NCBI GenBank assembly: GCA_003254885.1
Contig: QANT01000991.1
Coordinates: 1 to 33,112 of the forward strand
Direction: 5' to 3'
Length of the DNA stretch: 33,112 bases
Source of the DNA: Purshia tridentata
Lineage: Eukaryota > Streptophyta > Magnoliopsida > Rosales > Rosaceae
Shown here: positions 1 through 9,768 of the stretch, one piece after another
Position numbering within the stretch: position 1 is the first letter of the stretch
How the letters are laid out: every line of letters starts with the position of its first letter
Made by a program: the position numbers and the translations under genes
Notes under the pieces: model-generated
The model's database searches: none
What the model saw: only the letters and a program-made list of their open reading frames with translations
What the model was told of the DNA's origin: nothing

Positions 1-79
1 TAAATTTATAACATTTAGGGGCCTAAAGTAATTGCCTACTGTGCCTACATAAGAGTCATCCCTAGCAAACCTTGAGAGT

Positions 80-288
80 AAACATAACAATAATGTTACT
101 TTTACCATACTTTTATATCATGTTTATTGTACCATCTTACGTGTTATTATTGTACTGGCAAAGTATTTCCTTATTTTTAGGGTTTTTATTTTTTGGGTCT
201 AATATATAAATGTCATATCAATTTCCACATAAGATAATATAAAATTATGGTATAAAAATGTGGTAAATGTAACATTGTTGTAAACACA
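80..288. mobile_element. MITE-like element with inverted ends, copy 1
   Basis: The left end (about 80-140) reads as an imperfect inverted copy of the right end (about 225-288). Both carry an ATGTTAC core followed by a TTTACCA-type stretch and a TTTTATA stretch. There is no coding capacity, the sequence is AT-rich, and the length is about 210 bp, as expected for a miniature inverted-repeat transposable element. A related sequence in the same orientation lies at 29740-29939, sharing for example a GTTATTATTGTACTG core. I could not fix a target-site duplication, so the exact ends and superfamily are uncertain. Confidence 0.6.
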
Positions 289-344
289 AATGTTATAAGA
301 GAAATTTGCACAAATACCATCTGAACTTTGAGACGTGTGCAATC

Positions 345-712
345 ACCACCCAAAATTTTTTTTTTGTCAATTACATTTACCACCTAGACTTTCTCCCGAG
401 TGTTAATCTGCCACATCCGTCCAGTTTTTTTGTTAAATTTCAACATTTCCTAATTTACCTTTAAATAAATTTAAAAACTTAAATTTTTTTATAAACAAAA
501 AAAGTATTTCTAAAAACTCTTTTTATGAGAGTTCATTTTCATTTTTAGAGGGTATTTTTTTTTTTTTAAGTTTTAACATAGGANTATTTTTTTTTTTTTA
601 AAGTTTTAACATAGGAATTGAAAGTAATACCCTTATGAGATAATAGAAAAATGGACGAAGGTGGTGGATTGACATGAGAAGAAAGTTTGGTGATAAGAAA
701 AAAAAAAATTTC
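345..712. mobile_element. Fold-back MITE-like element with poly-T interior
   Basis: The left arm (about 345-425, ending in CCACATCCGTCC) matches the reverse complement of the right arm (about 648-712, whose complement ends CCACCTTCGTCC). Both arms share a poly-T run and an ACTTTCT segment. The interior is AT-rich and contains an imperfect tandem duplication (about 551-617) of a unit made of a T run followed by AAGTTTTAACATAGGA. One unresolved base lies at 584, at the junction of the two units, so the copy number or T-tract length may be an assembly compromise. No coding sequence is present. Confidence 0.5.
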
Positions 713-795
713 TAGGTAATAAAAATTTTTCGATTTGACTAAATTTTCATAATAATAATCTCTAAATGATGTTATAAAATATACACGGTTCCGAT

Positions 796-1103
796 CAGTG
801 ACGGATTTACACTAGGGCAAATGGATATATTGACCCCATAAAATGTATATTGAGTATGAACCTAGGGGAAAGTTGCAGGCAAGGCAATTGTCAATATGCC
901 TTAAAGAGGCAATAACTTTCAATAAAAAGAGCAGCGCCACGCTACCACGTATGCTTTTGACATAGTAATACCCCAAAACATGCATGTTTTGACAGAGTAA
1001 TACCCAGTTCTAGCAGCATCAGTCACCAACTCTATCTTCAAATTAAATATTTGAAGACTTCTTGATATTGACCCATGGACAAATGTTTCTAGATCCACCA
1101 CTA
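796..1103. mobile_element. Non-autonomous hAT-like element
   Basis: The left end starts CAGTGACGGATTTA and the complement of the right end starts TAGTGGTGGATCTA. Further in, both arms carry a CAAATGG/TTGTCCATGG-like block and a TTGACCC/GGTCAATA block. The flanking eight bases are GTTCCGAT on the left (788-795) and ATTTCGAT on the right (1104-1111), six of eight identical, which fits a decayed 8-bp hAT target-site duplication. At 308 bp it has no room for a transposase. The CAGTGxxGGAT type of terminus is frequent in plant hAT-related elements (family knowledge); the assignment is inference. Confidence 0.55.
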
Positions 1104-1990
1104 ATTTCGATGATGGAATTATAGATCCAAAAAGATATTCTTACACTTCTCAAAGTAATGAAATCTTTACTTAGACATAAAATTGTCTTATTTTCACTCC
1201 CAAAGCACCCTGTTGGACAGTTGGGGTAAAATCCTCCCAAACCTGCCATGAACAGCACCCACCTTGATGCCGGCCAAGGTCAGCAGACACCAGCTGTTTG
1301 CCATCGGTGCAAAAAAATCTGTATAATCGCTCTCAGACCGACAAGGTACTGTTGAAGCTAACGAAATATGAAACATACAAACCCAATAGCCATGCAATAC
1401 CTTTGTTTCGAGTAGAAACAAAGGTACATCGCAGGCTGCATTGTGAGCTCCCAAGTCCCAACTAGCTTACCTGTACATATATTCATTCTTGTCTGTTACG
1501 TTATCTCTTTTCGCTGCTTGAAATATTCTATGTTCATGTTTTTTTGTTTGTTTCATTCTTGGCTGAACTTCTTAGGAGACATAGATTGGAAACTTTCTTA
1601 AAAAATTTGGGGCTGTCAGCATCTCGTTTGAATCTTGCAAGGGAATAATATTATATGTAATTCTACATTAAATTTAACTCTGTTGGCCATATGGCATTCA
1701 TATATATATATATATATATATGTGGACTGTAGTATGCAGGCCTTGATAACATCAAAACATCAACATCACTCTCATGTACTTGATGATCAGCAATGGCGAC
1801 TTTGTCAAATGGGTAATTTTATATCTAGAGCGTGAGTTCATAGATATGGATTTTGGAATAAGAAATTCATGGAGATGATTAATTTATTCATGTTTATCTA
1901 GAGTTTGCTTAATAGCTGATACCTGGAAGTTTTTACCAACTCGAATTGAGACTTTGAGAGCCCAAATTGTGAGTGAGTTTTCTTTTTGAG
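1104..1990. other. Intergenic region upstream of the first GRAS gene
   Basis: I see no convincing gene here. A somewhat GC-richer stretch at about 1195-1455 is open on the minus strand for 86 codons, but its translation resembles no family I know and it has no splice or start context. A (TA)n microsatellite lies at 1701-1721, about 270 bp before the GRAS start codon; it could act as a TATA-like element but is more simply a repeat. The last 100 bp are presumably 5' untranslated sequence of the GRAS gene. Confidence 0.4.
1701..1721. repeat. (TA)n microsatellite
   Basis: About ten uninterrupted TA units lie in the promoter-proximal region of the first GRAS gene. Confidence 0.85.
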
Positions 1991-3790
1991 ATGGCAAATG
2001 CTATGTTTTCGTTTGGGAAGTTCAACTTTCTTGGAGTCGAGGATAAACTTAGCCCCACTGATAAAGGTTGTGAGAGTATGGAAGTGGAGAACATTGGGAA
2101 ACACGTTCAGTATTCATATGAAGCAGAAACTTGGGGGGACTCAGGGGGCTTTGGTTCCCTTTTTTCTGATTATGGTTTTTATAGAAATGATTCCACAGAT
2201 GGAGTCCCTTTTTCCAAGTATCAACAACAAGATCAGCATCAAGTAATGATTTCAGACTATGGGCTATTTGATGACATGCAGTTTGATGATCTCTCTCCAC
2301 CATTTCAAGAATGCTTAGAGGAGATTTCAAAGCTTGAAGATATCCCAACTTTGATTCCACATGCTGAACCCAAGAGAGAAAAGCAAGAGCCATTTTCCTT
2401 AGCAGGGCTTGATCTGTTAAACAATTATGGAAGCGGGTTTAAACGTTTGAATGGGGAAAGAATTTTTGAGTCAAGCAATTATAGGCTTTATAGCGCATTC
2501 ACAGAGGTGGGAAACAGGAAGTTATCAACTGAAGAAATCATAAGGGTGGCAGGAGCAAGGTTCATTCGGACTTCTTCCCAATTGGGTGATGTTCCATCCA
2601 TGCTTAGCCATCCTTTTGAATTCTCGTTTTCTGGCCTCTCAGATGAGGAGACTAAAGATGTGGAGCTTGTTCAATTCCTTCTTGCTTCTGCTGAGAAAGT
2701 AGGATATCAACAGTATGGGCGTGCAAGCAAATTTCTTAATCGCTGTGTTATGCTGTCTTCCAGCACAGGGAATCCAGTGGAACGAGTAGTTTACTTTTTT
2801 TCTGAAGCTCTTCGAGAGAAGATTGATCGAGAAACTGGAAGAGTCACACCAAAGGGTTTGGGGAACAACAAGTCATTTGATATTGATAAGGAAATGATGA
2901 GTCTAAATGAGACCTCCCTTGCATGTCACAACAAGATTCCTTTCTCCCAAGTTTCACAATTTGCTGGAATTCAAGCCATTGTGGAAACCATGACTGAGGC
3001 TAAGAAAGTACATGTAATTGATCTGGAAATCAGGACTGGGATGCAATGGACAGTTCTGATGCAAGCCTTATCATCTCGCTCTGATTGCCCACTTGAGCTT
3101 CTCAAGATAACTGCTGTTGGAACTACTTCTAAAGAATTAATTGAGCATACAGGTAGGAGGTTGGAGAGTTTTGCCCAAACCATGGACTTAACCTTTTCTT
3201 TCAAAGTAGTGATGGTATCAGACATGCTAGATCTCAAAGAAGATATGTTTGAGCTAGATTCTGAAGAAAAAGTTGCTGTCTACTCTGGGTTCTCACTGAG
3301 GAGCATGGTTCCAAAGCCAGATCGACTGGAATCTACAATGAGAGTAATAAAAAACATCCATCCATGTATAGCAGTAGTCAGTGAAGTTGAGGCAAATCAC
3401 AACTCACCAGTTTTCGTGACCCGTTTCATTGAAGCCCTTTTCTTCTTTAGTGCTTACTTTGACTGTGTGGAAACTTGCATGGAACGAAATGATCGAAACA
3501 GAATGAATTTAGAATCACAATACTTTGGGAGTGGAATTAGAAGTATTGTGGCAACTGAAGGAGACGAAAGGAAGGTTCGACATGTGAAGATTGATGTTTG
3601 GAGGGCATTTTTTTCCCGGTATGGAATGGAGGAGATAGAATTGAGCTCATCTTCCTTGTATCAAGCAGAACTAGTGCTTAAGAATTTTTCTTGTGGGAGT
3701 TCTTGCACACTCACTAAGGATGGGAAATGCCTGCTTGTTGGGTGGAAAGGCACACCTCTCATTTCTCTTTCTGTTTGGAAATTTCTTTGA
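1991..3790 (+). CDS. GRAS family transcriptional regulator, long N-terminal form (DELLA-like without DELLA motif)
   Basis: An intronless 599-residue protein starting at the ATG at 1991. The frame stays open six codons further upstream but without an earlier ATG. Residues from about 178 to 599 form a complete GRAS domain: a leucine-heptad region (EIIRVAGARF to SEALREK), a VHVID core at 340-344, a second leucine-rich region, a PFYRE-like block with FSAYFD, and a C-terminal SAW block with VGWKGTP and SVWKF. The first about 170 residues are acidic, with a cluster near 86-125 rich in Asp, Phe and Glu (for example YGLFDDMQFDD), as in activation regions. No DELLA or TVHYNP motif is visible, so gibberellin-triggered turnover is not expected. 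GRAS proteins act in the nucleus as co-regulators. Relatives are often named RGL1-like; a link to the TF80-like group absent from Arabidopsis is recollection only. It is followed in tandem by a shorter paralogue. Confidence 0.93.
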   Translation: MANAMFSFGKFNFLGVEDKLSPTDKGCESMEVENIGKHVQYSYEAETWGDSGGFGSLFSDYGFYRNDSTDGVPFSKYQQQDQHQVMISDYGLFDDMQFDDLSPPFQECLEEISKLEDIPTLIPHAEPKREKQEPFSLAGLDLLNNYGSGFKRLNGERIFESSNYRLYSAFTEVGNRKLSTEEIIRVAGARFIRTSSQLGDVPSMLSHPFEFSFSGLSDEETKDVELVQFLLASAEKVGYQQYGRASKFLNRCVMLSSSTGNPVERVVYFFSEALREKIDRETGRVTPKGLGNNKSFDIDKEMMSLNETSLACHNKIPFSQVSQFAGIQAIVETMTEAKKVHVIDLEIRTGMQWTVLMQALSSRSDCPLELLKITAVGTTSKELIEHTGRRLESFAQTMDLTFSFKVVMVSDMLDLKEDMFELDSEEKVAVYSGFSLRSMVPKPDRLESTMRVIKNIHPCIAVVSEVEANHNSPVFVTRFIEALFFFSAYFDCVETCMERNDRNRMNLESQYFGSGIRSIVATEGDERKVRHVKIDVWRAFFSRYGMEEIELSSSSLYQAELVLKNFSCGSSCTLTKDGKCLLVGWKGTPLISLSVWKFL

Positions 3791-5295
3791 CAATAATTAA
3801 AAGGAGTTGGCATGTAGTTTTGAATCTCATTAATCAGATATTATTCCTTTCTTGCTTGCGCTTCAAACTTTAGTTTTTGGTTTATAATTGTGATTAGGGC
3901 CTGTATAGGTTATTCTTTTATGTATTTATTATCATTAATTTATTCATTGGTGCCTTCACGACCCAGTTTTTGATTGAAGCATACTTCTTGCATAGTCCTA
4001 CCTCAAATTGCCGTTGCTAGCCTTGTACTTTATTCAACTGAAATAGTTGATGGCACATATGATGGTTATGATGATGATTAAATGTGCATTTGCTGTGTTG
4101 TTTACTCTCAGAATGTTTTCCCATGAGGGATTTCAGAATCTACAACGTGGGTGCAAATGCAAGCACCAAAACTATATGGCTGTCTCACAAATTCTCACCA
4201 GTGAATATGGTTGTCGTGATCTGAAAAAGAATTTCACCTTGATATGTTGACATTAAGTCCACTTATGATACTCAGTGAATTGTCCTCTTTTTCTATGAAG
4301 AAGATCACTTGAAAGATTTCCATGAGAAGAAAAGTTAGCCATTAAGAAACTCTTCATAGCCAGCATAAGATTTCAACTACAGATGTAAACTCCAGTGAGG
4401 CTGTACAAATGCAGCCACAAACATGTCTCCGCAACTATGGATCATGAATTCATAACTCACTGGATGTATCAGTTTATTCAACCACTTCAATATCTAAAAT
4501 TTAAACAAATTGTATTATTTTTTACTAAACTTAAAGCTAATACAATTTATTTGCATTTTAAGGTATCCTGTAAAAAAAATTAATAACTAGTGTGTTTTTA
4601 ATAAACGAGAAAAGAGTGTATTTTTATTTTTTAACGTTTAAATTTGGAGAAAGAATTGCCATAACCAGTCCTGTTTCTGAAGTTGTGTGCCGAACTAGTT
4701 TTGTGTTCTGCATGTTTTACTCAGCTAGATGTTGATAAATTTCAGATGTTGTCAACTTGTGCATGATTTGTATTGTTAATATTTCTTCTTTCCTTTCACG
4801 AACTTGCTTTCAGTTTGTACTTTTTTCTCTCGTGTGTGATTTTCTTGCTGGTCTTATTCCTTTTCCTTATTCCTTATTCCTTATTCCTTATTCCTTTACA
4901 ACACAATACGCCGGCTGATGTTCTCCCAAATTGTTTCTTTATAGATATCAGATCCTTGTTAAGGAGAAAAATATACCAGCAAGAGAATAATTTGCTTGGA
5001 TCACGTCGTCATATATTCCTTGCATTACACGCACCAAAGCTTGTCTGTAGCTTTTGGATGCATTGGCCTGTGCTCAGACTATTGTAGATCAACAAGAATC
5101 AGTTGGGGTTACCAGAATTTCTTGTAGTGTACTTATTATTTTTTTAAACCTGTCCAATCCAACCTAGCTATTGAACCCTTTCAGTTCTCCATACAGCTAT
5201 TGACAACTTTTCCTGATGCAAGGCCAAGCCTGGCATGCTACAAAATTTGTCAACCAAAACAAAAGTCATAGCTTTGAACAACCAAGAGGTCAGCT
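3791..5295. other. Spacer between tandem GRAS genes
   Basis: AT-rich sequence containing the 3' untranslated region of the first GRAS gene and the promoter of the second. I looked for a remnant of the acidic N-terminal region that the second GRAS gene lacks and saw none. Short open frames here show no family resemblance. Confidence 0.6.
4863..4896. repeat. Tandem 7-bp repeat (TTCCTTA)n
   Basis: Four perfect copies of TTCCTTA followed by a partial fifth, in a pyrimidine-rich tract. Confidence 0.9.
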
Positions 5296-5303
5296 TATAT
5301 ATA
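5296..5303 (+). promoter_or_regulatory. Probable TATA box of second GRAS gene
   Basis: TATATATA lies about 78 bp before the start codon at 5381, with a CA-rich leader (5331-5356) between. This spacing predicts transcription starting near 5330, which leaves no room for an upstream exon and supports the short N-terminus as genuine. Confidence 0.6.
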
Positions 5304-5380
5304 CTGTATAAGAAGAACCCTGATACACTTCAACACACACACACACTCACACAAAAAGAACCCAGTTTTATACACGAACC

Positions 5381-6769
5381 ATGAGTTGTGTCCCTGGGTT
5401 ATCAACTGTAGAAGTCATGAGAGTAGCAAGAGAGAGATTCATCCAATTCTCTTCCCAAAGGTGCACTGATGACTCCATTCCTGACCATGTTTTGGGCAGC
5501 GCTTCACTTGGCTTTTCAGACCAGGATGCCAAAGATGTTGCCCTTGCACACCTTCTTTTAGCTTTTGCTGAAAAGGTTGGAAAGCGAGAGTATGATTGTG
5601 CAAGGAAGCTGCAGAACATATGTCATTTCCTATCTTCCAGCACTGGAAATTCAGTTCAAAGAGTTGTTCATTACTTTTCCAAAGCTCTTCAAGAGAAGAC
5701 AGATAGGGAAACTGGCAGCAACAGGAACACATCTGAGGGTTCAGAAAGTATGGATGAACTTGCAATGCATTTCGAAGAGACAATGGCGAGTTCAAATCCC
5801 GCTTTAATGGCAAGTTTCCTAAAAGTTCCCTTCTACCAAGTTACTGAGTTTGCAGGGATTCAAGCAATTGTAGAAAGTGTGGCATCATCCAAAAAGGTTC
5901 ATTTCATTGACCTTGCAATCAGAACTGGGAGTCACTGCATAGTGTTGATGCAAGCACTTGCCACTAGATATGAGTGCCCAATTGAGCTGCTGAAAATTAC
6001 TGCTGTTGGAACAAAATCAAGGCAAAGGATTGAGGACACTGGGAGAAGGCTGGCACAGTTTGCTGAAGCATTGAACTTACCCTTTTTCTTCAAGATAGCC
6101 ATGGTGAAAGATATCAAAGATCTCAAAGAAGATGTGTTTGAGTTAGAGGATGGTGATGCAGCTGCAGTTTACTGCCCTCTACTTCTATGCAATAAAATCA
6201 CACAACCTAATTGCTCAGAATCTCTAATAAAAGCCCTCAGAAACATCAACCCATGTCTGATATTGATCACTGAGGTTGAAGCAAATCACTGTTCACCAAT
6301 TTTCATGGACCGTTTCTGTGAAACACTCTTCTACTACAGTGCTTATTTTGATTGCCTTGATGTGTGCATGGACAAGAGGAGTCTGCACAGGAAAGAATTG
6401 GAAGAAACATATATGTATAAGGAGATTAAAAACATTGTTGCTAGTGAAGGTGAAGCGAGGGTAATAAGGCACATGAAAATTGATGCTTGGAGAGACATTT
6501 TTGCAAAGTTTGGATTGGTGGAAACAGAGTTTAGCTTGTCATCCTTGTACCAAGCAGACCTTATGGCTAAACACTTTGCTTGTGGGAGTTGCTGCACATT
6601 GGATTCCAATGGGGAATGCCTTATTGTTGGATGGAAAGGAACACCAATTTTGTCTCTTTCAGCTTGGAAGTTCCATGCAGTCAGTGCTGCTAAGACTTCT
6701 ATAAATATCTCGTGTAATAGCCCATATAAAAAACAGAGAATATCTGTGAAGAGCAATGAAGAAAGATGA
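5381..6769 (+). CDS. GRAS family transcriptional regulator, short form (tandem paralogue)
   Basis: An intronless 462-residue protein starting at the first ATG after a TATA box. It aligns with the preceding GRAS gene almost end to end from residue 7 (LSTVEVMRVARERF versus LSTEEIIRVAGARF), including a VHFID core at 173-177, the SAYFD block and the VGWKGTP/SAWKF end. It differs in two ways: the roughly 170-residue acidic N-terminal region is absent, and a 31-residue C-terminal extension (432-462) follows the SAW block, containing a basic YKKQR patch that could aid nuclear entry. In the family the GRAS domain mediates dimerisation and partner binding. A form without an N-terminal region may therefore modulate its neighbour, which is inference. 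The open frame is intact, arguing against a pseudogene. Confidence 0.92.
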   Translation: MSCVPGLSTVEVMRVARERFIQFSSQRCTDDSIPDHVLGSASLGFSDQDAKDVALAHLLLAFAEKVGKREYDCARKLQNICHFLSSSTGNSVQRVVHYFSKALQEKTDRETGSNRNTSEGSESMDELAMHFEETMASSNPALMASFLKVPFYQVTEFAGIQAIVESVASSKKVHFIDLAIRTGSHCIVLMQALATRYECPIELLKITAVGTKSRQRIEDTGRRLAQFAEALNLPFFFKIAMVKDIKDLKEDVFELEDGDAAAVYCPLLLCNKITQPNCSESLIKALRNINPCLILITEVEANHCSPIFMDRFCETLFYYSAYFDCLDVCMDKRSLHRKELEETYMYKEIKNIVASEGEARVIRHMKIDAWRDIFAKFGLVETEFSLSSLYQADLMAKHFACGSCCTLDSNGECLIVGWKGTPILSLSAWKFHAVSAAKTSINISCNSPYKKQRISVKSNEER

Positions 6770-7440
6770 AGCAGAAATGTTTTTTTCTTCCTGTTTTTCA
6801 TTTTTTGATGAAAATCTTACTTAAAAGATTCATTTATATGGATTGGCAATTTTTCATGCTCTATTTGTACTATGACTAGTTGATCACTTGATATTTCTTT
6901 TCATTCAAGAAGTTTCATGTTTAAATTTTCGTCGTGCAGATAAAATATTGACTTTTATCTATACGAGTATTTGAACTTTGAACCAATTACCAATTAAGTA
7001 CTTAAACTATTATTTTTCTTAATTTCATTCCAAAGTTTTATTTTGTTCCAATTTTATACGCATATGATACAACCTGACTTTGGTCAATTGATTTTGGTCC
7101 CATATCCATGGTTAGTTTGATCCATTCAAAAATTTCTTTAAGGGCAGACTTATCCTTAATTACTGAATTGATCACTTTAATATATTTTTGATTAATTTTC
7201 TCATTTTATTTTATTTTTGTAAAAATTATAGACTGATTCGATAATATATTATTAAAATATACAAAAGAGTTTGGTAATTAACCGTCGAAACAATACAAAT
7301 ATTTTGACATATTAGTATCCAATGGTCCAAAAATGATCAATTCAACAATAAAAAATAGTCTGAATGTATGGTCTAATAATATTATTTGAGGAAAATATAT
7401 TAGGACAATAAAAATTTAGACATAAAAAGGGACTTGCCTT
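6770..7440. other. Intergenic region
   Basis: AT-rich sequence following the second GRAS gene, presumably its 3' untranslated region and then spacer. No gene, RNA or clear repeat recognised. Confidence 0.5.
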
Positions 7441-7446
7441 AGGTTA

Positions 7447-7604
7447 GGCCCATTAATGTCCAAAGGTGGAAACGTAATTACCCATTGGACCTTAACTTCA
7501 GGGCCCATTATGAACTAGCAAATGTGGAGACCGCTGCCCCTATAATGGGACACGCGTAGGTGCTTTTGTGCTGCATAGCCTGCATGGCTCCCACGTGTTG
7601 GGCC
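7447..7604 (+). promoter_or_regulatory. TENA-E promoter: G-box plus three site II-like motifs
   Basis: GGCCCA occurs at 7447-7452 and 7502-7507, and TGGGCC at 7599-7604. A CACGTG G-box lies at 7592-7597. All fall within about 320 bp upstream of the TENA-E start codon. TGGGCC/GGCCCA motifs are typical of plant housekeeping promoters bound by TCP factors, and G-boxes are bound by bZIP and bHLH factors (established knowledge). Function here is inferred from position. An unresolved base lies at 7629, between these motifs and the leader. Confidence 0.5.
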
Positions 7605-7759
7605 TCTCCAAGTGTCCAGTCCAGAACCNAAGCCGACCATCAATGCTTTCGACGCTGTATTGATTTTTCCCTCTCTCCCTCCCTCTCACTTTGTTGCAGA
7701 GTCAAACTGTTAAACCCCAGAGAGACCCACAAGGAAGACATACATCGAAGCCGCAAAAA

Positions 7760-9130
7760 ATGGACGGGAAGTCGAAACCTGGAGTCGGGTACGGCCGGGT
7801 GACCGACACGTGGCTGAAGAAGCACAGTTTTATCTACACTGGTGCCACCAGGCACCCCTTCATCCTCAGCATTCGCGACGGCACCGTCGATCTTTCCGCC
7901 TTCAAACGATGGCTGGTAAGTTTCAAATTCTTCGAGATGAGAAACCGCGGACTTAGACAGCGGTTTTGGGTATATTTGTAATTTTTGAAATGTCTCTGCT
8001 TACAGGGTCAGGATTACATATTTGTGAGAGCATTTGTAGCATTCGTAGCGAGTGTGCTGGTCAAAGCTCAGAAGAAGTCTGATGATAATGTCGGTGATAC
8101 TGAAGTGACATTGAGGGGTCTGGCTGCTTTGAACGATGAGGTTGAGTGGTTCAAGAAGGAAGCTTCAAAGTGGGGTGTTGAGCTCTCTGAGGTTGTTCCT
8201 CAACAGCCAACAGAAAATTACTGCAGGTACCCAACTTCGTTTTTAAGCTCTAAATTACTTGGTTAATTAGCAATCAGTCATTTTTTGTGATTAAAATTGA
8301 GTAGTTCAAATTAATGTTAATCTAAGTGCTGGGTTTAGGCCATTGGAAGTAGCTATGTGGACCAATATATTAGGCCCTTTTTTCGTGAGATTCTTATGCT
8401 GCACCCATTATGCAACTCTAATTCTAGTCACCAAAATTTTCCTAATTTTATTCACTGAATAATGTGACCAGGTGAGTAAAGTATGGTTGAGATATAAAAA
8501 CACTAGCAATGCTAGAGTTGATCAGTACACATGTCAGTATATCTTGCTTATTGGTATCTTGTTGAAAATTTAACAAATGAGGTAGGCTCATATTAGAATA
8601 AATGAAACGCCAACATTGTTAATGAACAAAATTTGGTATACAAATTTGGTGAGTATAACACTCCTACATCAGTTCAGATTAAAAGTTTAAGATTTTTGGT
8701 GCTTTGGCATTACTTCTACAACAATCTAGTAGTAATTGCCTAATTGGCATGGTGATGTTACAGATTTCTGGAGAATTTAATGAGCCCAGAGGTTGACTAC
8801 ACTGTTGCAATCGCAGCCGTTTGGGCCATTGAAGCTGTGTACCAAGAGAGCTTTGCCCATTGCCTGAGAGAGGGCTCCAAGATCCCACTAGAACTAGAGG
8901 AGGTTTGCCAAAGATGGGGCAATGATGGCTTTGGTCACTACTGTTCTTCTCTCCGAAACATTGTTGATCGGCGTTTGGAGAAGGCTTCAGGTGATTATGT
9001 GGTTCTGGAGAAGGTATCGGACGACGTGGTGAGTAAAGCTGAAGTAGCATTCCTGCGTGTTCTTGAATATGAGGTTGAATTCTGGAACATGAGCCGTGGG
9101 ATTCCGGCACACTCTGCTTCAGGAATCTGA
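7760..9130 (+). CDS. TENA_E: TenA/THI-4 family protein, probable bifunctional TENA-E (thiamin salvage)
   Basis: Three exons: 7760-7915, 8006-8226 and 8764-9130. GT-AG boundaries and phases join to 247 residues. The fold is the all-helical TENA/THI-4 type. Visible landmarks are HPFI (32-35), [10 protein letters not shown] after the first junction, the NYCRFLENL segment spanning the second junction, [14 protein letters not shown], and a C-terminal EYEVEFWNM helix that carries the conserved acidic residues. Plant TENA-E enzymes hydrolyse amino-HMP, and deformylate its formylamino precursor, to HMP during salvage of damaged thiamin; they use glutamates in place of the catalytic Cys of TenA-C. This is family knowledge, and the amino-acid pattern fits. 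The start is the first ATG of the open exon, just after AAAAA. The leader is pyrimidine-rich. No targeting peptide is evident, so cytosolic action is expected. Confidence 0.9.
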
Positions 9131-9768
9131 GTTCAAGTGATCCTTACCCTATGGTTGAGATCCTTCTTGCAATGGTGATCTTACAGCAATTAAATGTTAA
9201 ATAGTAGGCAAAAACATGAACATAGTAGTGAGTTGGCAAAAAGAGTTGTGTGTGTGTGCAATCTTACATTTTGGACAAACAAACAAATAGTACCTGTGTC
9301 TAACAATGTATGTGCTTTTATGGCCTCTGTATGGTTTGAGATGTATCAGTGATTCAGTGATAGTGTTTTGCGGATAAATGTGATATTTGGTGATCATTAT
9401 TGCAAGTGTGACCCCATACGAGAACTAGTGATCAACTGAAAACATAAAAAGCTCGTAGAATCTAAGAAGGGATTCAAATATGATTTTTTTGACGTTGATC
9501 TTGTGGACTAATATTATATGGAGCAGCAGCTGGAGCTGGGTTATAATTATTGAAGATAATTATTATTTTGAATCTTAGTTAGTTGTGGTTCTACCACATC
9601 GTTAGTCAACTATGACTAAGTCTTGGTCAAGCTGATATTATCTTCTTGCTTTGTAGGTTCTTATTGTTGCTAGCTTCAGTCAGTTTGTTTTGCTGAATAA
9701 CTCCTTGTATAAAGTCATGTACTTGTATAAAGCCATGTGCTTGGTTAATGAGAAAGTGTGTGTTTTCC
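9131..9768. other. TENA-E 3' region and spacer
   Basis: The presumed 3' untranslated region of the TENA-E gene, then AT-rich spacer. No gene seen. A short imperfect direct repeat with an ATGTACTTGTATAAAG core lies near 9717-9740. Confidence 0.4.

Noticed and set aside
1194..1454. Open minus-strand frame of 86 codons in a GC-richer patch
   Set aside because: The translation matches no family I recognise, and neither a retroelement motif nor a splice context was found; probably chance.
1973..1990. Upstream GTG start for the first GRAS gene
   Set aside because: GTG initiation is not expected for a plant nuclear gene, and an ATG lies six codons downstream in frame.
4047..4250. Plus-strand frame between the two GRAS genes
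   Set aside because: Met-rich, low-complexity translation without resemblance to the missing GRAS N-terminal region; probably 3' transcribed spacer.
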